Below, in pieces: positions 21,405 through 31,302 of a stretch of DNA of 64,000 nucleotides. Below the pieces are notes generated by a model, which was given only the letters and a program-made list of their open reading frames with translations, did not search any database and was not told the origin of the DNA. Each line of letters opens with the position of its first letter. Position 1 is the stretch's first letter. This DNA is from Atriophallophorus winterbourni (taxonomy: Eukaryota > Platyhelminthes > Trematoda > Plagiorchiida > Microphallidae): NCBI GenBank assembly GCA_013407085.1, contig JACCGJ010010185.1, forward strand, positions 1 to 64,000. The letters run 5' to 3'. The translations under genes and the position numbers were made by a program.

Positions 21405-21951
21405 TTAATCCTGCTTCATAGTAAAAAATTTAGTACGTTTAGACGTTTTCTTCAAAACAAACATTGAATGTTCCTCCATTATAGACATTAGGTGCTGTAG
21501 GAGAGAGCGCCAACGACTTTTCGGAGCGGAGTAATCAAGTTGTGCAAAACGGTAGTTCACCATTCTGACGTATTTCGTTCCGTCACTACTGCGCCCAGCA
21601 CTACAAACGTACTCGTATTCTAGTACAACGTGATCGCTCCATCCTATTGGCGGTTTATAAACGATATTCACTAAAGCTCTGGGATCTGATGTATGTATTA
21701 ATTCCTATTTAGACGGCTGGTCTGATTCTGTCATACGAGGTAATAACGTCGTGCGTAATCCGAAACGACTCGAAGTTCATATTCAACTGTCTCTGATGGA
21801 AGATCATCCCCGATATAGAGCTGGGAAAAGTTAAAATCCTCCATTATCAATAATAGGTTATTGCACTGCCTTGTTACTTCGCGAAAGGTATTAATCAGTT
21901 TTTTTTCATTTGGGTCGAGAGTTGCTGTTGGAGAACTATAGATCTCACCAA
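21405..21951 (-). pseudogene. LINE-E endonuclease, C-terminal part
   Basis: Two frames: 21,731-21,951 with IYSSPTATLDPNEKKL and NNLLLIMEDFNFSQLY (GDFN changed to EDFN), and 21,405-21,671 with PPIGWSDHVVLEYEYVCSAG, the SDH motif of the endonuclease family. The N-terminal half lies on the other side of LINE-D at 26,330-26,660. Several frame breaks; not functional. Confidence 0.75.
21944..21951. repeat. Target-site duplication of LINE-D (3' side)
   Basis: CTCACCAA, repeated at 26,287-26,294 at the other end of LINE-D. It belongs to the endonuclease region of the host LINE-E. Confidence 0.82.
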
Positions 21952-22147
21952 GATTCAAGATTCAAGATTCAAGAATTTATGGTATAAAAAAGCTCGTAGC
22001 TGTACAACTCCACAGGATATTCGTATAAGGACAATAAATATAAATAAAAAATAAATTGAGTCATTAGTAAGATCGACAGTTTTGTAGTTACAAAAATGTC
22101 ATGTATTGTCGCTGTATGATGAAAAAAATTATTCGTTTGGAAAAAGA

Positions 22148-24442
22148 TCATGTTATATCAACGGGATATAGGGTGGAATTACTACGCATAAATATTTCCA
22201 ATTTGTTCCTGAAATTCCTTTCACTAGATGATTGGACAACATCTGAAGGTAGGGAGTTCCATAGGAAACAAACGCGTACCGAAAAGAAGAACCGACGGGA
22301 GTTCCGGTGGGAATGTGGAATATCAAATGCCAATGGGTGAGTACGTGTGACATGGCTTGACCGCAGGCGAAATAGATGCCTCAGAGGGTGCGCCTTGGCG
22401 CTCATTATTTTGTAGGTTAGTATTAGAGTGAATCGAACCCTTCTGCGAAGCAGTGTATCCAAATTAAGCTGCTCAAGTCGATTCTCATATGGTAGTTTGC
22501 GGAGGCAGCCAACCATTTTGGTTGCTCTGTGATAAATCCTCTCGAGCAGCTTGATGTCCTTTTGTAGCCACGGTGACCAAGCTTGCACTGAGTAATCCAT
22601 CACCGGGTTAATATACGTATTTATGAGCATGGGGAATGATTCACGGGAAAAATGTACGAAAATCCGCTGAAGCATACCTAGCATGCGGCTAGCTCAGTTG
22701 TACACTGCTCCGCATTGCATACTATTCTTAAGACTTCCACTAATCCATACACCGAGGTCTTTTTCTTTGGTTGTCCATTCAAGTTGGTTTGATCCAAGGT
22801 TGTATGAGAATGTGAAATCTTTGCCTATTTGCAACATTTTACACTTTTGGAAGTTAAATGGAAGTTTGTTTCGCTCCGACTAGCTGTTCAATACATCCAA
22901 ATCGCTTTGTAAGCGCAAACAGTCCACCATTGACGTGCTTCGCATCCAAACTTTAACATCATCCGCAAAGAGAACGATTTTGGCTTTGACAAGTTTCGGA
23001 AGGTCGTTGATGTAGACCAAAAAGAGAAGCGGACCAAGTACCGAACCTTGTGGGACGCCGCTAGTGGCTTCGATTTCCCCAGACATCACACCATCGATAC
23101 GTACAGTTGCCTTGTGATCAAGAAGGTAACTTCTCAGCCATGTAAGAAGGCACCCATTAATACCAACATCGTGCAGCGTGCTCAAGAGTATGCTATGGTC
23201 CACGCCTTAGATATGTCCAAGTAACACGCATGCACGCAACCACCATTATCCACTGCCTGCGTCCAGTCATCCAGTGTCTCCAGTAGGTTATTCAAGCAAG
23301 AACGAGACTTCCTAAATCCATGTTGCTCTCTGGACAGCAATGTTTGGGCTTCGAGATGACTCACAATTCTTTCGCACACAATTCGCTCCATAACTTTTGA
23401 GATCACTGGAAGGAGTGTAACAGGGCGGTAATTTGCTGGGTCAAAACGAGTTCAACCTTTGTAGATGGGTGTTATGATTCCTCTCTCCCAGTCATTAGGT
23501 ACAACACCTTCCCTCAGGGAGTGATTAAATAAATCACAAAGTGGTTAGCACAATTGACTGCCGCATAACTTTAGGATTGCAGGTGTGATTCCATCAGCTC
23601 CCGGGGACTTGTTGATATTCAACTTACGTAGGTGGTGCTGCACTATTTCCGAACTGATGCATACATGGCGTATAGTCTCCGGCGCAATTGTTGCTGACAA
23701 TGCTGACCGTTGTAATTCAACCTTTGGGGTGAAAACTCGTGAATAAAAACTGACTAGCGCGTTAGCGGTTTTAAGCACAGAATCAGTTAGTCCGTTATCT
23801 GTCATGATCGGAAATACTCCGGGTTTTAGCTTCGTAGCGTTGTTAACAGTTCGATAAAGCAGTTTGGGATTACGCTGCATTCTTACCGCTAGCTAAAGCT
23901 GGTGATATTTTCTGTCCTCTCGGATGAGATTCGTGACTTGATTCCGCAATTCGAGAAAGTTTGCCCACGTCGAATCAGTTCTGGCAACCCTGTGAATAGC
24001 CCATGCCAAATTTCGCTTTGTCAACCATTTTCTAGTCCTACTGCGAATTCTGAACTGTCGTTCTTTGCTATTATGTTTCGGGACATATTCAGAATTGAAA
24101 TGTATCATGTTGATTATGTAATCTCTCAGGGTTGTGCAATGCGAGTCCGGATCACTGAAATTTATATTATGCTCATCGAAAACTACCATTGTTTCCATCA
24201 AACCAATGTAATTCACTTTTCTATTTCGATTTGTTTGCTTTACTGACGCTGCACACATATTGAAATAGCAGAACGAGGTGGTCGCTTTGACCCAGCGGAG
24301 AATGATACTGAACATTTTCAACGGCTGTGGATTCGGAGGTCAAGACTAGGTCTAGAACAGAAGTCTGTTGGAAATTTCGTTGTCGTGTATAATCGAAAAC
24401 ATGATTATACAAGGGGATGTAATCGAACAGTTCGCGAAATTT
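22148..24442 (-). pseudogene. LINE-D endonuclease end and reverse transcriptase
   Basis: Shifted frames in order: 24,221-24,412 with SVLDLVLTSE and LGQSDHLVLLFQY (end of the endonuclease); 23,893-24,321 linker; 23,545-23,880 with NPKLLYRTVN and NKSPGADGITPAILK; 23,182-23,406 with EQHGFRKSRSCLNNLL and YLDISKA; 22,880-23,203 with TSGVPQGSVLGPLLFLVYIN and IVLFADDVKVWMR (intact FADD); 22,148-22,684 with INTYINPVMDYSVQAWSPWL and RRFFFSVRVCFLWNSLP. It covers the whole polymerase and C-terminal region. About five frameshifts separate intact motif blocks, so decay is moderate. Confidence 0.87.
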
Positions 24443-25240
24443 CTAGTCTAGTGATAGGGGTGGATGATCTATTCGGTTATATAGTTGAGGCAGATTGAAG
24501 TCTCCCATAATCAGCAATTGCGAATTGCGCTGTTTTCCGGCGTACTGCATTGCTTTCAAGAGTTTTTCGTCATATGCATCCAATGATAATGGTGAACGGT
24601 AAACTATACCAACGATGCAACTGTCGCCTGTTTCGAGCTTCAAGTTGCACCATATACTGTCTTCCAAATCGAGTTCAGTGTCTGTTACTACCGTACAGTA
24701 TAAACGTTCATGGTGGTAAACAGCTACTCCACCACCTGTTCTTAGGCGATCTCTCCTAAACAGGGTCATGTTTGGAATAGAGAGCTCACTATCGGTCACG
24801 TGAGGTTGGAACCATGTCTCAGTTATTGCTATGATGTCGAGTGATTGCTGATTGCAGAGATCCTTCAGTTCAGCTTGTTTGTTCAAGAGGCATTGTGCGT
24901 TTGTATATAGGCAATTGATTGTGGTTTTCGTATACAGTGATGGAGCTGAAAGCTCGTCTTTTAGTCCGACCCTTCGAGAGTCGGAAATCGGTGGTTCTTT
25001 GGGATTGCTAGTGTTTCTAATCGGAGTCTCGTCTGATTGTGAAAGCCGTGGTTCGTTAGAAGGCGAAGAAAGTGTGTGATCGCTCATTCTGACATCCTTC
25101 GGGAGATTCCTATGGTTAGCTTTCCAGTTAGACCTCATTGATTCCATCATACCTTTCGTTAAATATGTTACTTTTAGAGGTTTTAGCCCATCACCTTTAT
25201 AGTTTGGTGACCGAGGTATTCTAAAATTGTCCACCACCAC
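24443..25240 (-). CDS. LINE-D ORF1 C-terminus and endonuclease in one open frame
   Basis: One 265-codon open frame. Residues 1-45 are the end of the RRM-like region (FRIPRSPNYKGDGLKPLKV). A polar linker rich in serine and proline runs to about residue 105. Then the endonuclease: NCLYTNAQCLLNKQAELKDL, IIAITETWFQPHVTDSELSI, GGGVAVYHHERL, CIVGIVYRSPLS and LLIMGDFNLPQLY. There is no stop between ORF1 and the endonuclease, so the family may have one long ORF, unlike the two-ORF layout usual in CR1. A shift near LSLD, in front of the QPTR motif, ends the frame. Confidence 0.82.
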   Translation of the reverse strand: MVVDNFRIPRSPNYKGDGLKPLKVTYLTKGMMESMRSNWKANHRNLPKDVRMSDHTLSSPSNEPRLSQSDETPIRNTSNPKEPPISDSRRVGLKDELSAPSLYTKTTINCLYTNAQCLLNKQAELKDLCNQQSLDIIAITETWFQPHVTDSELSIPNMTLFRRDRLRTGGGVAVYHHERLYCTVVTDTELDLEDSIWCNLKLETGDSCIVGIVYRSPLSLDAYDEKLLKAMQYAGKQRNSQLLIMGDFNLPQLYNRIDHPPLSLD

Positions 25241-25433
25241 TGACTCGTGAGCTCCGATGATTTCAGCAACGTAGAGCCACTGTTTATAAACGCGGTGCTG
25301 TATTCCACTTCCCGAAGCAGTGTTAGCGTTTTCGGGAACACCAAGAAGAACAACACTTCGTTGGTCAGATTTGTTCGCATTGTTTAAATTTCCTTTCCTC
25401 TCTCACCACGGAATATCCGCATATATGCGACAT

Positions 25434-26252
25434 TTAGTATGTGAATATGTACGGAGCAAATAAGTTTAGAAGAACGTCTTCCATCTCTTGTTGGCTTTTG
25501 AAAGTTATTCTCAATAAACGTGGTTCGTCAAGATGAGGAGAATTGGGGTGCCGACTTAGGTGGGTTATTGAATGAGGCAGTATCGAGCTCATATCCATCA
25601 TTGAACACAGCTGGTACCATCGTTCAATGTCGTGAGTTCTTTTACTCAAGAAAAGTGTCCCCGATGTCTCCGGTACATTGGTGCAAATTACACTGGGATT
25701 CATCAAAGTTATTTTCGTTTCAGTATTAGTTTTTGAAGTAGGGGAATTCTGCTGGTGGACAGTCAGTACAGGCCCCTTCGACTTTCTAATGTTACTAACA
25801 TCTGAGTGGCAGCTAGCTTCTGCATCACCAATCTATTTAGCCTCCCGCAAATTCTCTTTAATACACGGCACAACTTGTAGAGTTACGGGATGTAGCGTTG
25901 GGTTAATATTGCTTTCATTTTTCAGTGAGTTATTCTGGGCAAATACTAATGAATTCAATGTTTCCTCGAATTTTTGGGAACAGTTCTCTAAGTATTTGAT
26001 GCGATTCTCTAGATCTCCTGGTTGTGATACATTGGTCCCAGCGCCGTTTAACGGCTTTGTTCTACAGACGCTACACACATAAAATACACTTGGAATTACA
26101 GGATTATTAATAATGACTACTGCCTCGTTATTCAAAAGTTTATCGAAATTAGTGTGGATTTTAGTAGAGCACATATAACACATGACTACTTTCGATTCAA
26201 CACTTACCCCCTTTCTGCAAAATTGACACGTAGTTTTCGTAGGTCTAGACAT
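25434..26252 (-). pseudogene. LINE-D ORF1, N-terminal and middle part
   Basis: Start at the methionine of MSRPTKTTCQFCRKGVSV (26,252), with only about 35 bases of element upstream. A PHD-type finger has CQFC, CYMCSTKIHTNF (histidine kept, next cysteine changed to phenylalanine) and VFYVCSVC. A helical stretch LENRIKYLENCSQKFEETL follows. After a break, the same frame continues at 25,434-25,706 with SVICTNVPETSGTLFLSKR and DEPRLLRITFKSQQEMEDVL, the RRM-like region. The finger and RRM-like parts are in one frame 588 bases apart. A frameshift follows before IYPDI. Confidence 0.75.
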
Positions 26253-26286
26253 CGAATAGCTGTTGAGGTTGTCTGGCCAAGGTTGC

Positions 26287-26294
26287 CTCACCAA
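26287..26294. repeat. Target-site duplication of LINE-D (5' side)
   Basis: CTCACCAA, partner of 21,944-21,951, directly next to the first base of LINE-D. Confidence 0.82.
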
Positions 26295-27545
26295 TAATGC
26301 ATTGTTCTCCTGAAGTAAGAGTTATAGATCACCAAATTTTGTCAGTTATATCAAGGGTCAGGTCGTTCATAGATCAACAGAAAAACGATTTCTTAAAGTA
26401 GAGTGATGCTCCTCTGTCATCGCCTAATCGGTCACATCGGAATCGATAGATGCTGGACTTAGGGAGTTCATTATCAGACGATGAGGCACGGAACCACCTT
26501 TCTGTTATTGCAACTAAGCCTGGAGCCGTTTTATTACAAATATCAGACAATTCGATTAATGTAATAAAAAAGCTGTTTGCGTTTGTATGGATGAACTCAG
26601 TACAAATTTTCGTGAGTAAACTGAAGTTACTGAAGTTACGGCTTCTCGGGAGCCGGACTTAGCAAGTAGTGATGAATCATGCGGTATGTGATAAGGCGTT
26701 AAACGCTGTGATGAGGGATCTCTCTGAATAATCAGTGCCTGAGATGATAAAACATGTGAGCCACCTAATGTTCGCCGAACGCCTAAATCAGCAATTCGGT
26801 TTCAGTGTGAATTGCTCAGTCCGACTCGATTTGAGCCGGAACTACAACTTTTTTGTTTATTGATTTCATCTATTTTGATTGAAAATGTGCTATCCGCAGT
26901 CTCCAAACAGGGGATTGTTTTACTTATGATATTGGGTTCGAATGGGCTAAGTCTAACATCACAAGGTAATTGTCGTCTTCCTTTTTTCTTTCCGACCTAC
27001 GAGTTCGGGCATAGAGCTGGTCAAAAACGTAATCTTCAGAGGTTTCGGTCAATCCCCTTTATATTTTGGCGAAATAAGGAACTCGAAAAGTGTCCACAAC
27101 AACGGCATTAGAAATATCTACCGAACACGCAATGTAGCGCCATTGCTTGACGTCGTGCTCTATGGTTTCCAGGATCTCTGGTAGTCCAAGTAGAACCATA
27201 CTTCAAGACACTGATTCTTCCTTGCCGTTCAAGCTACTTTTCCTTTCCCACCATGGTACATCGGGATATATGCAGCAGTTTGAAGCGGGATCTGTGTTCA
27301 TTATGTACGTATTCAGCAATACGTTCCAGATGTCAGCCTCGCATTTCTTTGTTAACATGATCAAACGAGGTTGACCAATATTAGCTGAAGTCGAGTGCAA
27401 TGTTAGACGAGTCACTTTGTTAATTTACATTAGGTTGCAAATCTGAGCCCGTTTCTCGACATCGTGTTTCGTTTTGCTATCTAACAGGCTTCCTTGGGAC
27501 TCGCGAACGTTCGTACATATCGAGCTCAGCGCGTATGGGGAGATA
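26287..27545 (-). mobile_element. LINE-E, 5' part (ORF1 end and endonuclease start)
   Basis: Upstream half of the LINE split by LINE-D. From 27,545 down: SSICTNVRESQGSLLDSKTK, then 27,203-27,415 with GQPRLIMLTKKCEADIWNVL and IYPDVPWWER (RRM-like ORF1), a further ORF1 piece to about 27,040, a poorly conserved linker, and the endonuclease start at about 26,640-26,300 (IELSDICNKTAPGLVAITER, DKIW, GEQCIIGE). It is 5'-truncated, since no zinc finger is found. It is the host of LINE-D and older than it. Confidence 0.78.
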
Positions 27546-27692
27546 TTTTGCGTAATGGAAAGTTAAATGTTTTGATTGTTTGGGTTAAATACATACAAAA
27601 TGTGATAAAACCCTAACGCAAGAAATGATATCTTTTATTTAAAAACGTTAATTTGCCTGGTGTTTGCTACGTATGTTGTGCACGTCGAAGTA
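27546..27692. other. Short unassigned spacer between LINE-E and LINE-G
   Basis: About 150 AT-rich bases between the truncated 5' end of LINE-E and the 3' end of LINE-G. Nothing recognisable. Confidence 0.4.
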
Positions 27693-29092
27693 AACAGATT
27701 CAAGAAATTATGGTCACAAAAAGCACATAGCTTCAAAATAAACATTGCATACTAAATATTTGTTTAATAAGAGGTATAAAAAATTTTTCGATATCACTGG
27801 AGTCTGGTAATATGCTTACCCTGAGTCAATACACTGTCAAATCCTTAAATCGATATGTAACTAGAACGGTTGCCTTGAGCCCTTTGAGGTAGCTTTCGAA
27901 CTTTACGAGTAGCTACCCGTCAATACCAATCTGTTTCAGCTTTGTAGCAACAGGTAGTGATCAACTCTGTCGAAAGCTTTTGACATATCCGGATAGCACG
28001 CGTGAATACTGTCTCCTGCGTCAACCGTTTGGGTCCAATACTTTGATACCGTCAGCAAGTTTGTCAAGCACGATGGAGCTTTACGAAACCCATGCTGGGC
28101 GACAGATAGTATATTTTGTGATTCCAAGTAATGAACTATATTTTCCGTCACTATTCGCTTCATCACTTTGGATATCACGAGGAGATGGGTGACAGGACGG
28201 TAGTTTGCGGGATCTGAACGGCTACCACCCTTATAAATTGGTGAAATTACCCCTGTCTTCCACTCTGTTGGCACCACTCCTTCGGTTAGGGAATGTTAGA
28301 ACAATTGACATAGTTGTTCACACAGCTGCTGGTCACAGGATTCTAGTAGTGCTGGTGATATTCCATCGGCTTCAAGGGATTTCTCATGGTTCAGTCGACA
28401 CAAGTGTCTTCGTATAATCGCTGAATTAATCTCAAAATCATTCAGTTGTTGAAATACAATCGATGTTAGTAATTTCTCATTCGGCCTAACCGTTATCGAG
28501 CAAAACAATTTTGCATAAATTTGAGAGAGAGAGTATCAGCCGTTTCTTTGCTGAGACTGGTAATCTCTTCTCAGAAATAACAGGAAACACTCCTAGTTTC
28601 ACATTGGATCGAGCATTGAAAATCCGATAGAGAAGTTTGGGGTTTTCTTCCATTTTCAAAGACAGAGAGCGATGGTAATATTGCTTGTCCTCTTTGACGA
28701 GAGCATTCACTTTGTTACGAATTTTAGAAAATTGCTGCCAAGAGGCATCAATTCTGGTCTTTCGGTGTTCAGTCCAAGCGAAGTTTCGTTTCCCGAGCCA
28801 TACTTTTTGCGGCGGCGAAGCTTAAATCGGAAGTCACTTGTCAGTCGTTCATCAACAAATCGCGAATTATGATCTATGTTTGACTAAAGTATTTTCGTGA
28901 GCTCACTGCATTGTGTTTCGGTGTTGTGCTGATCAAGTTCTTTCCAATTGACTAGCCCAAGCGTTCCACGTAGAAACGCGTAGTCGATCTTTCTGAATTG
29001 TTTGGCGGACGCACAAACTCGTCTAGCACTGCAAACAAACTCAAAGGCAAGCACCAGATGATCAGTCCGACCGAGGGGCGCAATCTAGTCAA
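27693..29092 (-). mobile_element. LINE-G, 3' part (reverse transcriptase)
   Basis: Downstream half of a LINE split by the gypsy element. It starts in the endonuclease (APLGRTDHLVLAFEFVCSA, about 29,085-29,030). The linker follows, then reverse transcriptase pieces at 28,486-28,710 (NPKLLYRIFNARSNVKLGVF), 28,296-28,508 (DGISPALLESCDQQL) and 27,936-28,277 ([47 protein letters not shown]). The catalytic half with GVPQGS and FADD is missing: the sequence jumps at about 27,860 to the 3' end ACCATAATTTCTTGAATC (to about 27,693). A large internal deletion is therefore present. Confidence 0.82.
29088..29092. repeat. Target-site duplication of gypsy element (left)
   Basis: GTCAA directly before the LTR at 29,093, matching 34,998-35,002 on the other side. 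Five bases is the length usual for Ty3/gypsy integrases. Confidence 0.88.
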
Positions 29093-29246
29093 TGTAGAAA
29101 AGTCAAGATCAGAGCGACAGTTGTGTATTCACTACACGTCAACAAACATATGAATCATCATGGGAATTAAAATAAAGAGATAGACACACTGACAGATACT
29201 GCATTCTGATTGGACAATGAGCATTCATGCTGACAGCCACTCCACA
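29093..29246 (-). repeat. 3' LTR of gypsy element
   Basis: 154 bp, TGTGGAGTGG...TTTCTACA read on the minus strand, with TG...CA ends. It differs from the 5' LTR at 34,844-34,997 at only about three positions by eye, so insertion is fairly young. Confidence 0.92.
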
Positions 29247-29260
29247 TCTTTCCGTTTTTC
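29247..29260 (-). promoter_or_regulatory. Polypurine tract of gypsy element
   Basis: AAAAACGGAAAGA directly before the 3' LTR on the minus strand, the place where plus-strand priming occurs in LTR elements. Confidence 0.68.
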
Positions 29261-29321
29261 AAATGAACTTACGTACTGTGCGGTTGAGCAAATTTATTTC
29301 GTTTGGAGGCTCTGGATCCCT

Positions 29322-29471
29322 TTAAAACATCTCGTCTGACTCAATGGGTTCTTCCTTTCTTAAATGTACTCTATTTCTTTTAACCGTTCCATGTTGCGTA
29401 TTCACCTCGTAAGATCTTTCACCCGTACGACCACGGACAGTTAGAAGATCCCATTTCTCAGCTCCCATTCC
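29322..29471 (-). pseudogene. Gypsy integrase C-terminal end
   Basis: On the minus strand this reads MGAEKWDLLTVRGRTGERSY, then VNTQHGTVKRNRVHLRKEEP and a stop (TAA at 29,322-29,324). It is the integrase C-terminal barrel with a WDLLTV...RSYEV pattern. LINE-H separates it from LSDGDTI at 31,303. It shows that the gypsy element was whole when LINE-H inserted. Confidence 0.82.
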
Positions 29472-31302
29472 GAAGTGATGCTTTGGTAAATTATTATGCT
29501 ACAGTATTTTGTCCAAAAGAAAGCGTGGATATACAAATGGATCCAGAAATAACGCATCCTCTACCATTGGACACAATAACCATCAGCAAAGAAGAGGTGC
29601 TGGGAACACTACAATCGTTGAATCCCAGAAAATCCCCTGGTTGTGATAAAATTACACCGAATATACTCAAGCATTGTGCAAAATCTCTATGCGGACCTCT
29701 AACTCAGTTATTCTGCGAATCGTTGTCGCAAAGTGTCATACCGACTGAATGGAAATCTGGTATAATCTCCCCGATTTTCAAAGGCGGGGTGCGTTCGGAG
29801 CCCGCAAATTACAGACCTGTTACTTTGTTGTCCGCCGTATCCAAGGTACTCGAAAGGATCGTGGCAAAAAAACTGAGCAAATACCTTGAGGAAAATAAGC
29901 TATTTTCGGGAGCCCAACACGGTTTTAGAAGGGGATACTCCTGCCTTACTAACCTTCTCCTCACCCTTGACGACTGGACTCGAGCAGTGGATGCTGGGGA
30001 TACTATCCATGTATGTTACCTCGATATGTCGAAAGCATTTGACCGTGTAAACCACAGTATTCTCTTGCAGAAGCTGGAACGTTGTGGTATCACTGGCAGT
30101 CTGTTAGCATGGTTAGAAAATTACCTGACTGATCGGTTTGTTCAAGTCTCTGTGGACGGTGCTCTATCGAAGTCGGTAGCCGTGACAAGTGGAGTGCCTC
30201 AGGGATCCGTCCTCGGACCAATCCTCTTCGCGCTTTATGCTAATGACATACCAGCTCTCATCAAATGCAAGATCGTACTGTTCGCGGACGATATAAAAGT
30301 TTGGTCTAAGATAAGTAAGTCGGAGGACTGCGAACTGCTCCAGAAGGATCTGGACAACCTCCAGGCTTGGTCCCTAAAAAATCGCATATTTTTCAATTTC
30401 CAAAAGTGTCACATGTTAAACATTGGCAAATATGTGGAGTACCAGTATTTTCTTGGAACACACAGCCTCTCGTGGACCATGGAACAAAGGGACTTGGGTG
30501 TGTTAATAAGCAACACCCTAGGGATGTCGAGCCACTGCAACTACGTCTATCGCAAAACATCACAGAAATTGTCACTCCTAAAGAGAATTTTCGGTAGGTT
30601 CTCAAAACAGACAATTCCCTGTATTATAAATACGTATATCAGGCCCACGATGGAATATGCGGTTCAAGCATGGTCGCCATGGCTTAAAAAAGATGTTGCG
30701 ACTTTGCAACGAATATATCATCGAGCTACCAAACTTGTCACTGGACTCAGCCGGAAACCCTACAATGAGCGAATCAAAACGCTGAATTTATTTGATTATC
30801 CACGTCGTCGTATCCGAGGCGATTTGATTCTGGTTTACAATATTTTGAATACTGAAAATCACCCTTTACAATGCTTATTGAATCTACGGAGCTCGCATAA
30901 TACAAGAGCTCACACACTTACTCTAACTGTCCCTCACTCGAGACTAAACTGCAAACGACATTTTTTTGCCGTGCGAGTTTGTTTTTCTTGGAAAAATCTG
31001 CCAGATAATGTTGTGAACTCACCAAACCAGCAAACTTTCAAGAGAAGCCTTGATGCCTATTTGACCCTAAACCCGTGCATTGAAGAAAACTATACATCTC
31101 AACAACATATACCTACATTTGTCATCCCACCAATCGATAACAATTTCTGCCCTTGGATATTTACTTGATTTTTGAACTGCCCAGTGAGCAATCTAATCCC
31201 ATTTTTGCTCGTTGTCGTTGTTGTCATATTATTCTGTGGTTTTGTGTGAAGCTATATGCTTTTTAGACCATTAAAATTGAATTGAATTGAATTGAATTGA
31301 AT
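29472..31302 (+). mobile_element. LINE-H, 5'-truncated CR1-like LINE nested in gypsy integrase
   Basis: Plus-strand LINE of about 1.83 kb that starts in the linker before the reverse transcriptase and ends with ACCATTAAA followed by about five ATTGA units (31,276-31,302). Both junctions fall inside gypsy integrase. Loss of the 5' part is usual for LINE insertions that end early. The target duplication cannot be defined. By nesting it is among the youngest elements here. Confidence 0.9.
29483..31168 (+). CDS. LINE-H reverse transcriptase, intact frame
   Basis: Uninterrupted 561-codon frame, the longest in the window. It opens inside the element's ORF2 (no native start; truncated 5' of YYATVFCPKES) and ends at the natural stop. 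Motifs: [107 protein letters not shown] (intact FADD), MEYAVQAWSPWLKKD and the C-terminal RHFFAVRVCFSWKNLPD. Endonuclease and ORF1 are missing, so it cannot move alone. It is a good reference for the decayed copies. Confidence 0.92.
   Translation: MVNYYATVFCPKESVDIQMDPEITHPLPLDTITISKEEVLGTLQSLNPRKSPGCDKITPNILKHCAKSLCGPLTQLFCESLSQSVIPTEWKSGIISPIFKGGVRSEPANYRPVTLLSAVSKVLERIVAKKLSKYLEENKLFSGAQHGFRRGYSCLTNLLLTLDDWTRAVDAGDTIHVCYLDMSKAFDRVNHSILLQKLERCGITGSLLAWLENYLTDRFVQVSVDGALSKSVAVTSGVPQGSVLGPILFALYANDIPALIKCKIVLFADDIKVWSKISKSEDCELLQKDLDNLQAWSLKNRIFFNFQKCHMLNIGKYVEYQYFLGTHSLSWTMEQRDLGVLISNTLGMSSHCNYVYRKTSQKLSLLKRIFGRFSKQTIPCIINTYIRPTMEYAVQAWSPWLKKDVATLQRIYHRATKLVTGLSRKPYNERIKTLNLFDYPRRRIRGDLILVYNILNTENHPLQCLLNLRSSHNTRAHTLTLTVPHSRLNCKRHFFAVRVCFSWKNLPDNVVNSPNQQTFKRSLDAYLTLNPCIEENYTSQQHIPTFVIPPIDNNFCPWIFT

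Larger units (their letters stand above)
20080..21951 (-). mobile_element. LINE-E, 3' part (endonuclease end and reverse transcriptase)
   Basis: Downstream half of a decayed minus-strand LINE split by LINE-D. It starts in the endonuclease exactly where the fragment at 26,287-27,545 ends, at the shared 8-bp CTCACCAA. Endonuclease, linker, reverse transcriptase and C-terminal pieces follow in order down to about 20,100. No clear 3' tail is found; the 3' end may be lost. Confidence 0.8.
21952..26286 (-). mobile_element. LINE-D, CR1-like retrotransposon inserted in LINE-E
   Basis: About 4.3-kb minus-strand LINE from ORF1 to a 3' end of ACCATAAATTC followed by about three TTGAATC units (21,952-21,973). 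It is flanked by the direct repeat CTCACCAA at 21,944-21,951 and 26,287-26,294, read as an 8-bp target duplication. Joining the flanks restores the endonuclease frame of LINE-E (CIIG then EIYSSP). Only about 35 bases precede the ORF1 start, so the 5' leader is truncated. It has fewer breaks than the other LINEs except LINE-H. Confidence 0.9.

Noticed and set aside
22683..22715. tRNA A-box-like GGCTAGCTCAGTTGTA
   Set aside because: It lies within LINE-D reverse transcriptase sequence and has no B box or acceptor stem downstream.
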